The position numbers and the translations under genes are program-made. Under the pieces are notes generated by a model. That model was not told the origin of the DNA. It searched no databases and was given only the letters and a program-made list of their open reading frames with translations. Positions 1 to 10,118 of a DNA stretch of 64,000 bases are shown in pieces; position 1 is the stretch's first letter, and every line of letters starts with the position of its first letter. Source of the stretch: Trebonia sp963737285 (GTDB lineage: Bacteria > Actinomycetota > Actinomycetes > Streptosporangiales > Streptosporangiaceae); contig CAVTRT010000003.1 in NCBI GenBank assembly GCA_963737285.1, positions 3,906,001-3,970,000 of the forward strand, given 5' to 3'.

Positions 1-1505
1 CCAGGCTCGCGAGCCGGTCCAGTTCGTGCTCGACCATGATGATGGTCGCGCTAGATTGCCTGCGCAGCCGGTCGACCACCTCGAACACCTCCGCCTTGCC
101 CACCGGGTCGAGCTCAGAGGTCGGCTCGTCCAGCAGGATGAGGTCAGGGTTCATCATCAGCGCCGACGCGATGGCCAGCCGTTGCTTCTGCCCGCCGGAC
201 AGGGCGTAGGTATCGCGATCGAGCATGCCGTCCAGGCCGACCTCGGCCAGGACCTCGACGCTGCGGCGGTGTATCTCGGCCGGGTCCACGCCGTAGTTCT
301 CCGGGCCGAACGCAAGGTCCTCGGCCACGGTCATGCCGACGATCTGAGCCTCAGCGTCCTGCAGGACGACGCCCGACTCGCGATCCGGCCATGCCTAGCG
401 TCCCAGCCAGGACTTCCTGCCCGAGTACCTGGACCGTTCCACTGGTCTCCGCGGTCACCGAGCGGGGCACCAGCCCAGCCAGGCAAGCCAGCAGGGTGCT
501 CTTGCCGGCCCCCGAGGGGCCGGTGATGCCGATGAATTCACCTTGTCCCGCACGCAATGTGATGCCGCGCAGTGAGGGCTGGTTAGCGGTGGGATAGGCC
601 AGCCAGAGGTCCCGCACCTCGAACGCAGTGGGCGTCGTCGGACCGTCGGCCGGTGACACCGCACCGTCGGCCGGTGACACCGCACCGTCGGCCGGTGACA
701 CCGCACCGTCGGCCGGAGACACCGCACCATTCGCCACCAGGGATGACGTGGGGTCGGTGACCATGGCGGCACGCATCGCCGCGAGGCGACCGGTCACAAA
801 CGATCCGGCGCCGAGTGTGTCCCGCCAGTACAGGCCGGCCTGCTTGACGCTTGGGTATAGCGTGTACAGCAGGATCGGCGCCAAGATGGCCGGGGTGATG
901 ATCTGGTTGATGACGATCGCGATGGGTACCCCGCTCCAGTCGACCACGGGTGGCAGCACGTGGGTGAAGTCCAGCCATCCCGGCACGACGATCGCGTGCA
1001 GCGCGGGCCCGATGATGATGCCGGCGTACAGGCCGATCCAGCTCCGCACGGTCCGCAGCGAGGCATCGTGGCAGAACTTGTACACCATCCACGTGACGAA
1101 GGTGGTCCCGAGGCAGCCGGCGACCGAGCCGAGCGTTAGTGACCCGCTGATCGCGTCACCGATGGGCATGGAGAACGTGCACCCGACGGCGCCCGGCAAC
1201 CCGAACAGCGCCACCAGTACCGGCGCGAGGGCATAGGACGGCTGGATCCCGCCGATGCCCGGGATCAGTTGCAGTTGCAGCGGACGGCCAGCGATGTAGA
1301 GCGCCGCGCTGACCGCCACCAGCGCGATCTCGCGCGAGCCCCAGTTCACGCCGTTCCGTTTGATACCGCGCAGTGAGATGGTCCAGCCGCGGAATTCCAT
1401 CACCCAGATGCCGATCGCGACAATCATGAGGGCAAGGGAAGCATCCACAAAGTCGGTATTGAGTGGGCCTTTGCCGAGGAGATTACCCAAGAAAGATAGA
1501 GTCAT
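1..1505 (-). pseudogene. ECF-type transporter, fused S-component and ATPase (frameshifted, runs off window)
   Basis: About 230 N-terminal residues are hydrophobic, with several membrane helices like an ECF S-component (substrate-binding membrane subunit). A linker of four seven-residue GAVSPAD-type repeats follows, then an ABC ATPase with Walker A GPSGAGKS. The frame stops at 351, but the ATPase continues in the next frame: Q-loop VVLQDAEAQ, signature LSGGQKQR, Walker B LILLDEP and a switch His in VEHEL, reaching base 1. A single-base indel near 375-400 explains the break. It lies 74 bp downstream of a GntR regulator on the same strand and opposite deoC, so a nucleoside or deoxyribose-type substrate is plausible, but the substrate is inference. 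The C-terminus, and any second ATPase or EcfT, lies outside the window. Confidence 0.75.
645..728. repeat. Four 21-bp tandem repeats in the ECF linker
   Basis: Four copies of a 21-bp unit (gccggtgacaccgcaccgtc plus one base) encode the Pro/Ala-rich linker between the membrane and ATPase domains. The fourth copy has one change (gagac for tgac). It looks like a length-variable flexible tether. Confidence 0.85.
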
Positions 1506-1523
1506 GGCATGACACTTTCCCCG

Positions 1524-1542
1524 GGAAAATTATAAATTTTCC
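1524..1542. promoter_or_regulatory. 19-bp AT-rich perfect palindrome
   Basis: GGAAAATT-ATA-AATTTTCC lies between the GntR gene and the ECF gene, about 20 bp before the ECF start. Its AT richness stands out in this GC-rich DNA. It could be an operator or a weak intercistronic hairpin; nothing in the sequence decides between them. Confidence 0.5.
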
Positions 1543-1579
1543 AGGTGATTATTACTGGAGAACAGGACGAGTAAGCTCG

Positions 1580-2338
1580 TCAGCCTCGGCGAACCGCCGT
1601 CAGCTCGATCTTTTCGCTGTTGTAATAGTTTTCTGAAAAAAGGACCGGATGCTCGGCGTTCGCCGTTGCGAAATGCAGTTGCCGGAGCACCAGTATGGGC
1701 TTGCGATCAGCGAGGCCCAGCCGCCTGCGGAGCACGGTACCAGGCAAATGCGGAAGGATGGAGACTGTCGCCAGCCGGACCGACAGGCCGACTTCGGCCA
1801 GCCGTTCGTAGAGCGAGTCGTAGCGGCCGAGGTCGTCGAGCGCGGCCGGATCGGGCAGCACGCGCTCGGGCACCCACTCATCACAGAACATCACAGGATG
1901 TTCATCGGCCGTGCGCAATCGCTGGATGTGCACGCACACGGCCGTCGGGGCCAGTCGGAGCCTGGTCGCGACCGGCTCAGTCGGTTTTTTATGGGTTATC
2001 TGCAGCTCGGCGACACCAGGCTTCATACCGAGGTTACGGATGCTGTCGCCCGTTCCTACGAGTTTCTCCAGCCCTGTCTGCAGCAACGGCGCCGCGGGCC
2101 GGACAAATGTGCCGACTCCCCGCTGTCGTTCCAGCACCAGGTCGGCGACGAGCTCAGCCACCGCGGAACGCAGCGTGGGACGGCTGACGCCGAGTCGCAG
2201 GGCGAGCTCCGGCTCGGCTGGCAGCTTCTCCCCAGGGCGCAAGATTCCCTGGGCGATGAGCATACGGAGTCGCTCCGCGGTGCGATCACCGAGAAGTTGC
2301 TGCTCGGCATCGCGCTTAACGGCCCAGTCGCTCATCAT
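1580..2338 (-). CDS. GntR family transcriptional regulator, HutC subfamily (UTRA domain)
   Basis: About 250 residues. The N-terminal winged helix-turn-helix contains the GntR signature (LRPGEKLPAEPELALRLGVSR, then PTLRSAV), and the C-terminal ~150 residues look like a UTRA effector-binding domain ending in the typical PVLFSENYYN. The start is placed at 2338 (or 2335) because AAAGGAG at 2343-2349 is a good ribosome binding site; an in-frame ATG at 2365 has none. It diverges from deoC and lies upstream of the ECF gene. The same 13-bp palindrome occurs before its own start and before deoC, which suggests autoregulation and control of the deoC operon. Confidence 0.9.
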   Translation of the reverse strand: MMSDWAVKRDAEQQLLGDRTAERLRMLIAQGILRPGEKLPAEPELALRLGVSRPTLRSAVAELVADLVLERQRGVGTFVRPAAPLLQTGLEKLVGTGDSIRNLGMKPGVAELQITHKKPTEPVATRLRLAPTAVCVHIQRLRTADEHPVMFCDEWVPERVLPDPAALDDLGRYDSLYERLAEVGLSVRLATVSILPHLPGTVLRRRLGLADRKPILVLRQLHFATANAEHPVLFSENYYNSEKIELTAVRRG

Positions 2339-2353
2339 CACGCTCCTTTGAAA

Positions 2354-2366
2354 GATGTCTGACATC
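2354..2366. promoter_or_regulatory. Probable GntR operator, copy 1
   Basis: GATGTCTGACATC is a palindrome around a central T, 15 bp upstream of the GntR start codon. Its exact reverse complement occurs at 2639-2651. The symmetry and size fit GntR-family operators; the pairing with the adjacent regulator is inference. Confidence 0.7.
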
Positions 2367-2638
2367 GTTCCTCTCCGCTCAACCGCATGTCAAGGGCTGT
2401 GGAGCGGTTTTTCAACTTAATGAAACTGGAACGAAGCCTTCGACGCGCTCCGCATCCACGCGGCGACAGGCTCGCGGCAAGCTCATCGCCGGCACCGGCG
2501 CCCGAGGCCCTGGACGGCCTTGGGCAGGCACTCCTGGGCCGGTCCGAGCTCGAGCCGGACTCCGCTCGCGCTCGGTACCGAGGAATTCGACGATGAACCA
2601 CACGCTGCAGGGCTCTCAGCCTAACACCTCGTGTGTAT

Positions 2639-2651
2639 GATGTCAGACATC
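2639..2651. promoter_or_regulatory. Probable GntR operator, copy 2
   Basis: GATGTCAGACATC lies 75 bp upstream of the deoC start and matches copy 1 when reverse-complemented. It probably controls deoC and the two downstream dehydrogenase-family genes. Confidence 0.7.
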
Positions 2652-2726
2652 TTTCCAGCGACCTGCCATCGGCCACGTGCGCCGCCGGCTCGAAGCTGGA
2701 ATCGAGTGCGTATGGAAGGAAGTCGG

Positions 2727-3679
2727 ATGAGCGCGCTCGCAGGGTCGGCCTCGACAGCCGACGTGATAAGGGATGACGCTTCGCTGCGGCGCTTCCTGCA
2801 AGGGCTGCCGGGCGTAGATCAGGTCGGGGCCGAAGGCCGGGCGGCGATGCTGGCCACCCGCAGCATCAAGACCACGGCCAAGGCATGGGCCATCGACACC
2901 GCGATCGGCATGGTCGACCTGACCACGCTCGAAGGAGCTGATACGCCCGGCAAGGTCCGGTCGCTTTGCGCGAAGGCAGTGCACCCGAACCCGTCGGATC
3001 CAGGTGTGCCACCGGTGGCGGCTGTGTGCGTCTACCCTGACCTGGTCGGGACGGCAGTCCAGGCACTGCGCGGCAGCACGGTCGGGGTGGCGAGCGTCGC
3101 GACCGCGTTCCCGTCCGGGCGCGCGGCCCTGGAGACCAAGCTCCACGACGTGCGTGACGCGGTCGCCGCCGGGGCCACCGAGATCGACATGGTGATCGAC
3201 CGCGGTGCCTTCCTGGCCGGGCACTACCTGCAGGTACTCGAGGAGATCACCGCGGTAAGGGCGGCTTGCGGCTCAGCCCACCTCAAGGTGATCCTGGAAA
3301 CTGGGGAACTGGCGGTGCTGGACAACGTGCGCCGGGCTTCCTGGCTCGCGCTGCTCGCGGGCGCCGACTTCATCAAGACCTCCACCGGCAAGGTGACGCC
3401 GGCTGCCACGCCACCAGTGGCGCTGGTGATGCTGCAGGCCGTGCGGGACTTCGCCGATCTCACCGGCCAACTCCGCGGGGTGAAGCTGGCCGGCGGCATC
3501 CGCACGTCAAAGGAGGCCGTGCGCTACCTGGTGATGGTCAACGAGGTGGCCGGGGACCGGTGGCTCACGCCGAGCATGTTCAGGTTCGGCGCCTCCAGCC
3601 TGCTCAACGACCTGATACTGCAGCGGCAGAAGCTCTCGATCGGCGCCTACAGCGGCCCTGACTACGTGACGGTGGACTG

Positions 3680-3680
<1 letters not shown>
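2727..3680 (+). CDS. deoC: Deoxyribose-phosphate aldolase
   Basis: 317 residues, the long form seen in actinobacteria and eukaryotes. It cleaves 2-deoxy-D-ribose-5-phosphate to glyceraldehyde-3-phosphate and acetaldehyde. Visible motifs: EIDMVIDRG, KVILETGEL, the Schiff-base lysine K217 in FIKTSTGK and the second lysine K253 in VKLAGGIRT. The ATG at 2727 is chosen because GGAAGGA at 2714-2720 gives correct spacing; upstream in-frame starts have no ribosome binding site. The TGA overlaps the next gene's ATG by one base, so the aldehyde dehydrogenase is translationally coupled and can remove the acetaldehyde. Confidence 0.95.
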
Positions 3681-5113
<1,433 letters not shown>

Positions 5114-5138
5114 GCGCCGACCGACGAGGACGACTTCC

Positions 5139-6062
5139 GTGACCGAGCCGACAGCTAGCAACCAGCCAGTAGCCGCGCACCGCGAGCCGGCCGCCAGTCC
5201 CGCGCCGACCAGGATCAGGGTCCGCAAGACCTACAAGCTCTACATCGGCGGCGCGTTCCCCCGCTCGGAGTCCGGCCGTTCCTACCCGGTGCACGACACG
5301 GACGGAAGCCTGCTCGCGCACGCCGCGCAGGCTTCCCGCAAGGACCTGCGGGACTCGGTAGTTGCCGCCCGCGCGGCGCTGAAAGGCTGGTCTGGGGCCA
5401 CCGCCTACAATCGCGGGCAGGTGCTCTACCGCGTGGCGGAGATGCTCGACGGCCGACGTGAGCAGTTCGCGAGCGAGGTGGCCGCCGCTGAGGGACTCCA
5501 GTCCCGCACCGCGCTGGCGCAGGTTGACGCCGCCATCGACCGCTGGGTGTACTACGCCGGCTGGACCGACAAGTACGCCCAGGTGGCAGGCGCGACCAAC
5601 CCGGTCTCTGGGCCGTACTTCACATTCTCGCTGCCCGAGCCGACTGGCGTCGTCGGCATCGTGGCGCCGCAGGACTCATCCCTGCTCGGCCTAGTCTCGG
5701 CACTGGCACCGGTACTGACGACCGGCAACACAGCGGTGCTGATCGCCGCCCAGGAGCGGCCCTTGCCTGCGGTGTCGTTCAGCGAGGTGCTGGCCACCTC
5801 CGACCTGCCCGGAGGGGCGGTCAACCTGCTCACCGGATTCACCGCCGAACTGGCGCCGTGGCTGGCCTCGCACCGTGACGTGAACGCACTCGACCTGACC
5901 GGCATCGCCCCCGAGGCTCGCGCCGCGCTGGAAGTGGCTGCGGCCGACAACGTCAAGCGTGTCTACTCGCCCAAGCCGACCGACTGGACCGACGACCCGG
6001 GCACTGCTCGGCTGGGCGCCTTCGTCGAGATCAAGACCGTCTGGCACCCGATCGGGACCTGA
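5139..6062 (+). CDS. Truncated aldehyde dehydrogenase-like protein lacking the catalytic cysteine domain
   Basis: 307 residues from a GTG preceded by GAGGA at 5125-5129. It aligns with the coenzyme-binding half of ALDHs (YKLYIGGAF, YYAGWTDKYAQ, APQDSSLL in place of PWNFPL, TTGNTAVLIAA). The Glu/Cys catalytic region and the C-terminal Rossmann/oligomerisation part are missing, and the Asn of PWN is changed to Asp. The protein looks complete rather than broken because it has a clean end and compact co-oriented placement. ALDH16 proteins carry a comparable non-catalytic second ALDH domain, so a structural-subunit role with the upstream enzyme is inferred. Confidence 0.8.
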   Translation: MTEPTASNQPVAAHREPAASPAPTRIRVRKTYKLYIGGAFPRSESGRSYPVHDTDGSLLAHAAQASRKDLRDSVVAARAALKGWSGATAYNRGQVLYRVAEMLDGRREQFASEVAAAEGLQSRTALAQVDAAIDRWVYYAGWTDKYAQVAGATNPVSGPYFTFSLPEPTGVVGIVAPQDSSLLGLVSALAPVLTTGNTAVLIAAQERPLPAVSFSEVLATSDLPGGAVNLLTGFTAELAPWLASHRDVNALDLTGIAPEARAALEVAAADNVKRVYSPKPTDWTDDPGTARLGAFVEIKTVWHPIGT

Positions 6063-6280
6063 CCTGGGCGTCGGCTAGCAGCCGAGATCATCCGCGCATG
6101 GACCCGGTCGGTGCCCGATCCGTGCCTGCGGGACAGCCTGGCCAACGGCCGGTCGGGGACATCGTTCACACATTATTACTTCGAGTAACTATTCAATAGG
6201 GTGAACTATGTGCGCACTTGATGGTTGTGCTGGTCCCCGGCACGATGCCGGGGGACCACGATCGGGCTAACGAGGACTGG
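6063..6280. other. Convergent intergenic region
   Basis: No gene seen. The stretch 6170-6200 is AT-rich (attattacttcgagtaac) between the converging ALDH-like and secreted-protein genes. No clear hairpin terminator was found. Confidence 0.4.
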
Positions 6281-7207
6281 CTACAGGACGTCCCACTTCC
6301 AGGTGGTGCCGTTGCGGACACCGGCCAGCCCATTACCGGTGCAGGAAACACCGCTGATGTACTGGTAGTGGGCGCTCGCGGTCGTCGGCTGGGCCACCTT
6401 GAGCATGGTCCAGTGCGCGCCGGCGAACTTCTCCGCCCACGCGTAGTCGCCGGCCGAGTTCTGGTACGAGCCGTCGGCCACACAGTAGTTCGAGGCCGGG
6501 CACGAGATGGCGTCGAGGCCGCTTCTCGGCGCCTGCGACGGGGCCCGCGATATCCGCCAGGTGCCGCCACTCCACACCTCGGCGAGCGCGTACACGCGGT
6601 TCACGGGAGTGATGGGAGTGTAGGAGCCGACCGCGACGCAATAACTGGCGCTTTGGCACGATATTGAGTCCAGGGTCACCGTCACCACTCCCGCCACGGC
6701 GACGGGCTGGCGGCCCACGGTCCATTTGTTGCCGTTGAAGTACTCGGCGAGGGGGTAAGCATGGATTCCGCTCACGTAATCACCGACTGCGACGCAGCCA
6801 CCGGTCTTGCATGAGACGCTGTTGAGCTCGCCCCTGCTGCCGCCCGGGGGCAGCGGGACCCCGGTGGAGTCCCAGGAGGACCCGTTCCACTTAGCAGCGA
6901 CCGGGCTAGCCAGAGACGTCTTCGTGCTGCGCACGCCGACTGAGAGGCAGTCTGCGGCGTGGAAGCAAGACGCGTCGCTCAGCTGGGTGTAGTCGGGTAC
7001 GTAAAAGGAGGACGCGGCGCCGGCGGCGGGGGTCGCCGCGCTCAATCCACCGAGGGCCGGGGTCACCGGGTTCAAGCCACGGACGGCGGGGGTCGCCGGG
7101 TTCGCGCCCTGGGTAGCGGGGGTAGTCGCGCTGGCCGGCTGCGCGGCGACCACGGTCGCGAGTACGGCCGCTACCGCGAGCAACCCGGTGGCCAAGAGTG
7201 ATCTCAC
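6281..7207 (-). CDS. Secreted repeat protein of unknown function
   Basis: 308 residues from a GTG with AGAAGGAG upstream. A Sec signal peptide (MRSLLATGLLAVAAVLATVV, cleavage near ASA) is followed by a Thr/Pro/Ala-rich stretch with PATP/AVRGLNP-like repeats. About five repeats of ~50 residues follow, each with the pattern SC-x5-CVAVGxY. Paired cysteines at six-residue spacing suggest disulfides in an extracellular beta-rich fold. No catalytic motif is seen. Confidence 0.8.
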   Translation of the reverse strand: MRSLLATGLLAVAAVLATVVAAQPASATTPATQGANPATPAVRGLNPVTPALGGLSAATPAAGAASSFYVPDYTQLSDASCFHAADCLSVGVRSTKTSLASPVAAKWNGSSWDSTGVPLPPGGSRGELNSVSCKTGGCVAVGDYVSGIHAYPLAEYFNGNKWTVGRQPVAVAGVVTVTLDSISCQSASYCVAVGSYTPITPVNRVYALAEVWSGGTWRISRAPSQAPRSGLDAISCPASNYCVADGSYQNSAGDYAWAEKFAGAHWTMLKVAQPTTASAHYQYISGVSCTGNGLAGVRNGTTWKWDVL

Positions 7208-7475
7208 TAGTGCTCCTTCTTCACAGAAGGAAACTTTGTCACCACTGATGACGTCCGACTTGCCCCGACGGTTATGTTTTCATGGCAAAAACTTCGTAAG
7301 CTCCTCTGAGTCGCCAGTGACCGCTGCTGGGTCCTCCGTCACGCCAGTCCCGCCAGCACCTGGATCAGCGTTATAAACCAGTTACCAACTTCTTGCAACT
7401 ATCGTCGACATCTTGTCGTCTTTAGTGACGTTCGTTCCGTAAAGGCATGGAACGTCCACAAGAAGGGGCACGGCC
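7208..7475. promoter_or_regulatory. Divergent promoter region of two secreted-protein genes
   Basis: 268 bp between divergent exported-protein genes. It is relatively AT-rich around 7270-7310 and 7375-7400. The right side ends in AGAAGGGG, the ribosome binding site of the 7476 gene. No palindrome of note. Confidence 0.4.
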
Positions 7476-8519
7476 ATGAAGCACGGGTCATCGAAGTTTA
7501 AGTCTGTTGGAATGCTTGGGATTGCTGCGGCGTCCGTTGCGGGGCTTGGGATTGCACCGGCGGCGAACGCCGCCACCCCCGCCACGAGCGCGCGGCAGTG
7601 GCACGTGATCAAGTCGGTGAACGAGGGGTCAGGGCAGTTCACTGCGGTTGTGGCGACCGGTCCCGCCAGCGGCTGGGCCTTCGAGTCGTCCCCGATCGGC
7701 AAGCCCGTCGCGTACGAGCGCACTGGGGCGACCACCTGGAAGACGGCCTCGTTCCCCGGGCTTAACGGCGAGGAAGTCGTGGCCGCCGAGGCGGACTCGA
7801 AGACGGACGTGTGGGCGTTCGCGACCATCCCGGGAAAGAAGACGGTGGTCCTGTCGCTGGTGAAGGGCAAGTGGCTGCAGCGGGAGGTGCTGGCCGGTGA
7901 CGTCTTCCAGGCGGACGTGGTGGACAGCCGCAACGTGACGTTCTACGTTCCGAAAATGGCGTACCACTTCAACGGCGCTGGCTGGACCAAGACCAGCGAC
8001 TCCCTCAGCTATGGCGACGCGCTGTCGGCCTCCGACGGGTGGACCTACAACGGCGCAACCGTCACCCACATCCACGGCAAGAGCCACCCCACGTGGAACC
8101 TGGCGAGCCTGCTCCCGGCCAAGGCCAAGCTGAACAGCCCGCGCGTGGCCGCCGTCTACGCCGTTTCCGACACCAACGTCTACGCGATCGGCACCAGCGA
8201 CGCGCAGGACGCTGGCGGCCCAACTGTGGTCCTTCACTACAACGGGAACGTCTGGACCAAGCTCGCCACCGCCTCTGTGGCGGGCAACCCCAGGAGTGTC
8301 AGCCCCGACGGCTCGGGTGGCCTGTGGATCCCGGTCTCCTGGGGTGGCGGCGGCACGATCCTGCACTTCTCCGGCGGCAAGCTGACCGTGACCCCGCCCC
8401 CGCTGGAGAAGGGCGAGCCCGTCTACGTCGATGAGGTGTCGCAGATCCCCGGCACCGCCGAGGCCCTCGCCATCGCGAGCACGTCCACTGACATCGGCGA
8501 GATCCTGCAGTACAGCTAG
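7476..8519 (+). CDS. Secreted protein of unknown function, probable beta-propeller-like
   Basis: 347 residues. The signal peptide (MKHGSSKFKSVGMLGIAAAS, cleavage after ANA) is followed by repeated short units containing W, GWAFES, DVWAFATIP, NVYAIGTSD and GLWIPVSWGG. These resemble beta-propeller or sortilin-like blades. No active-site motif or cell-wall sorting signal. It diverges from the 7207 gene and ends before a double hairpin terminator. Confidence 0.75.
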   Translation: MKHGSSKFKSVGMLGIAAASVAGLGIAPAANAATPATSARQWHVIKSVNEGSGQFTAVVATGPASGWAFESSPIGKPVAYERTGATTWKTASFPGLNGEEVVAAEADSKTDVWAFATIPGKKTVVLSLVKGKWLQREVLAGDVFQADVVDSRNVTFYVPKMAYHFNGAGWTKTSDSLSYGDALSASDGWTYNGATVTHIHGKSHPTWNLASLLPAKAKLNSPRVAAVYAVSDTNVYAIGTSDAQDAGGPTVVLHYNGNVWTKLATASVAGNPRSVSPDGSGGLWIPVSWGGGGTILHFSGGKLTVTPPPLEKGEPVYVDEVSQIPGTAEALAIASTSTDIGEILQYS

Positions 8520-8533
8520 TTCCGCTTGGACCA

Positions 8534-8590
8534 CGCACCCGATGGCGTGGCTGGTGGCGATAGTGCGCACCGCCGACGCCATCGGGTGCG
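8534..8590. terminator. Hairpin with 15-bp perfect arms
   Basis: CGCACCCGATGGCGT (8534-8548) pairs exactly with 8576-8590 across a 27-nt loop, just after the stop at 8519. There is no T-tract, as is usual for actinomycete terminators. Confidence 0.7.
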
Positions 8591-8598
8591 GCCTACTG

Positions 8599-8629
8599 GG
8601 CGGGGGCGGCCAGAGTGGCCGCCCCCGCC
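8599..8629. terminator. Bidirectional terminator hairpin
   Basis: Perfect 14-bp stem GGCGGGGGCGGCCA / TGGCCGCCCCCGCC with a three-base loop, between two convergent genes (ends at 8519 and 8639). It can serve both. Confidence 0.85.
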
Positions 8630-8638
8630 GTCACGTGG

Positions 8639-9661
8639 TCAGGACAGGGTGTCCTCGACCTTGATGGAGCCGCGCTGAACGACGAAGAGCTGGTTGGTGT
8701 TGGTCCCCGGGGTGCTCGCGCACTGCCAGATGGTCGCCCTGTCGCCGTTGTTGCGGGTGTTGCCGATGTCCAGGCACATCGGCCTGGACGTGCCGACGGT
8801 GTCCTTGACGATGATCGTGCCGTCCTGGACTATCCAGTTCTGGTTGGTGTTGCCTCCCGGGGTGCTCGCGCACTGCCAGATCGTGACCTTGTCGCCGTTG
8901 TTGCGGGTGTTGCCCGCGTCCAGGCACATCGGGGTGGACGTGCCGACGGTGTCCTTGACGACGATCGAGCCGTCTCGGACCACCCAGTTCTGGTTAGTGT
9001 TGCCCCCCGGGGTGCTCGCGCACTGCCAGATGATCACGCCGTCGCCGTTGTTGCGGGTGTTGCCCGCGTCCAGGCACATCGGGGTGGCGGCCCCGGTGGC
9101 GGGGGTCGCGACGTTGAGGGTGCCGTTCGCGATCGTGTAGTAGGTGCCGCTGCCGGGGTCGGTGTAGCTGAGGGTGCCGCCGCCCTGGGGCAAGGTGGTG
9201 CCCGCCGGGGCGCCCGCCGCGACGGCGACCTGCGGCCAGAACCGGAAGTACCCGCCGGACGGCCAGCTGCTGCGGCCCCCGTTGAGGCCGTAGCCCTCGC
9301 AGGTCAGCGTCGTGGCGCTGTTGCTGAGCGTGCAGTTGCGCAGGCCCAGGTTGTTGTTCACCCACGTCGTGCCGTCGGAGCTGTACTGGCTCGGGGCGGA
9401 GGCCTGCGCGGTGAACGTGGTGGCGCCCGGGGCGGTGAACACCACCTGCACGCCGCTGGCTGGCAGGATGCCGGGGCCGCCGGTGTTCTTGTAGGTCCAC
9501 GGCACCATCCCGGTTGTCCCCCGGGCGATCGTCACCGTGGTGGGCACGTCCTGCCCGATGAAGGTCACCGCGGCGGCCGTCCCGGCGACCGCTCCCGTCA
9601 GCGCCAGCGCCGTGGCCGCGACCCCCGCCACGCGCACTAGGCGCGCCAAGCCCGTCTTCAT
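8639..9661 (-). CDS. Secreted protein with C-terminal ricin-type (QxW) lectin repeats
   Basis: 340 residues from the ATG at 9661 (GGGGAA upstream). The signal peptide is followed by a ~150-residue beta-rich region (TTVTIARGTTGMVPWTYKN) and then three nearly identical ~41-residue repeats. Each repeat contains MCLDxGNTRNNGD, WQCASTPG and NTNQ-x-W/F-V-V/Q, the signature of ricin-B trefoil carbohydrate-binding modules. It is probably an extracellular glycan-binding protein. Confidence 0.85.
   Translation of the reverse strand: MKTGLARLVRVAGVAATALALTGAVAGTAAAVTFIGQDVPTTVTIARGTTGMVPWTYKNTGGPGILPASGVQVVFTAPGATTFTAQASAPSQYSSDGTTWVNNNLGLRNCTLSNSATTLTCEGYGLNGGRSSWPSGGYFRFWPQVAVAAGAPAGTTLPQGGGTLSYTDPGSGTYYTIANGTLNVATPATGAATPMCLDAGNTRNNGDGVIIWQCASTPGGNTNQNWVVRDGSIVVKDTVGTSTPMCLDAGNTRNNGDKVTIWQCASTPGGNTNQNWIVQDGTIIVKDTVGTSRPMCLDIGNTRNNGDRATIWQCASTPGTNTNQLFVVQRGSIKVEDTLS
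8660..9085. repeat. Three tandem ~123-bp lectin repeats
   Basis: Near-identical DNA units encode the QxW repeats, each containing ggggtgctcgcgcactgcca and ttgttgcgggtgttgcc. The high DNA identity indicates recent internal duplication or homogenisation. Confidence 0.85.
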
Positions 9662-10108
9662 GAGTTCCCCCGTTCCTAGGCCCCCGCAGTCCGCCGGGCA
9701 GCCCGCTTGTCGCGGCCCCGGCAATTCCCGGCGGCCGCCTGCATCACGCGTCGGGGGTACCCCGCTGCCCGCGGCCCGGATGCGGCCGCGGTCCCCTGCC
9801 GCGGGCGGCCAGCCCGCGGCAGCAAGCGCAGTACCGGCCCCGCGCTGGGGCCAGCCCGACGGCATCCGATCGTACACTAAGGGAAGTCGGATGATCACTG
9901 TGCGTAGTTAATAGCGGTGCGGCTGGCTGGTGACGCGCCTGTGGCACGTTGCTGGCGCGCCGCGGAACTGACGGCGCGCGTTTCGTGACGCACTCGTCAA
10001 TTCATTGGCAGTCCGCCAGGCCCGTTCGCCGGACTTAGTCAGTTAAACGGTATATAAAGATCGCATGAGTAAACATGCGATGCGAGGGACTCCAGAAGGA
10101 GGCCCTGC
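9662..10108. promoter_or_regulatory. Divergent intergenic region with duplicated PadR-type promoter
   Basis: The first 350 bp hold no convincing gene. The right 90 bp repeat the promoter and start region of the padR gene at 12002: aaacggtatataaagatcgc followed by ATG AGT AAA. Motif TATAAA (10053-10058) ends six bases before that ATG. Confidence 0.6.
10060..10081. promoter_or_regulatory. Perfect inverted repeat, probable PadR operator
   Basis: ATCGCATG-AGTAAA-CATGCGAT has 8-bp perfect arms and includes the start of the 17-residue leader ORF. The second copy at 11999-12019 has one mismatch because it also codes for the PadR N-terminus. PadR proteins usually bind ATG-N-CAT dyads of this kind. 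Confidence 0.6.
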
Positions 10109-10118
10109 ATGGATGTGA
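10065..10118 (+). CDS. 17-codon leader ORF derived from a padR start (MSKHAMRGTPEGGPAWM)
   Basis: The first six codons match the N-terminus of the PadR protein at 12002 (MSKRAM). The frame then runs through the Shine-Dalgarno AGAAGGAGG and stops at 10116-10118, overlapping the ATG (10109) of the ABC ATPase in another frame. It could be a leaderless leader peptide coupling translation, or simply a by-product of promoter duplication. Confidence 0.4.
   Translation: MSKHAMRGTPEGGPAWM

Larger units (their letters stand above)
2339..2726. promoter_or_regulatory. Divergent regulatory region between the GntR gene and deoC
   Basis: No convincing gene is present. It holds the two promoters and the two copies of the GATGTC-A/T-GACATC palindrome at its ends. 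The 240 bp between the palindromes show nothing recognisable. Confidence 0.6.

Noticed and set aside
2387..2596. Possible small plus-strand gene between the GntR gene and deoC
   Set aside because: No ribosome binding site and Arg/Pro-rich composition typical of non-coding GC-rich DNA.
9537..9911. Plus-strand frame antisense to the lectin gene start
   Set aside because: Overlaps the signal peptide of a well-supported gene and has no motif of its own.
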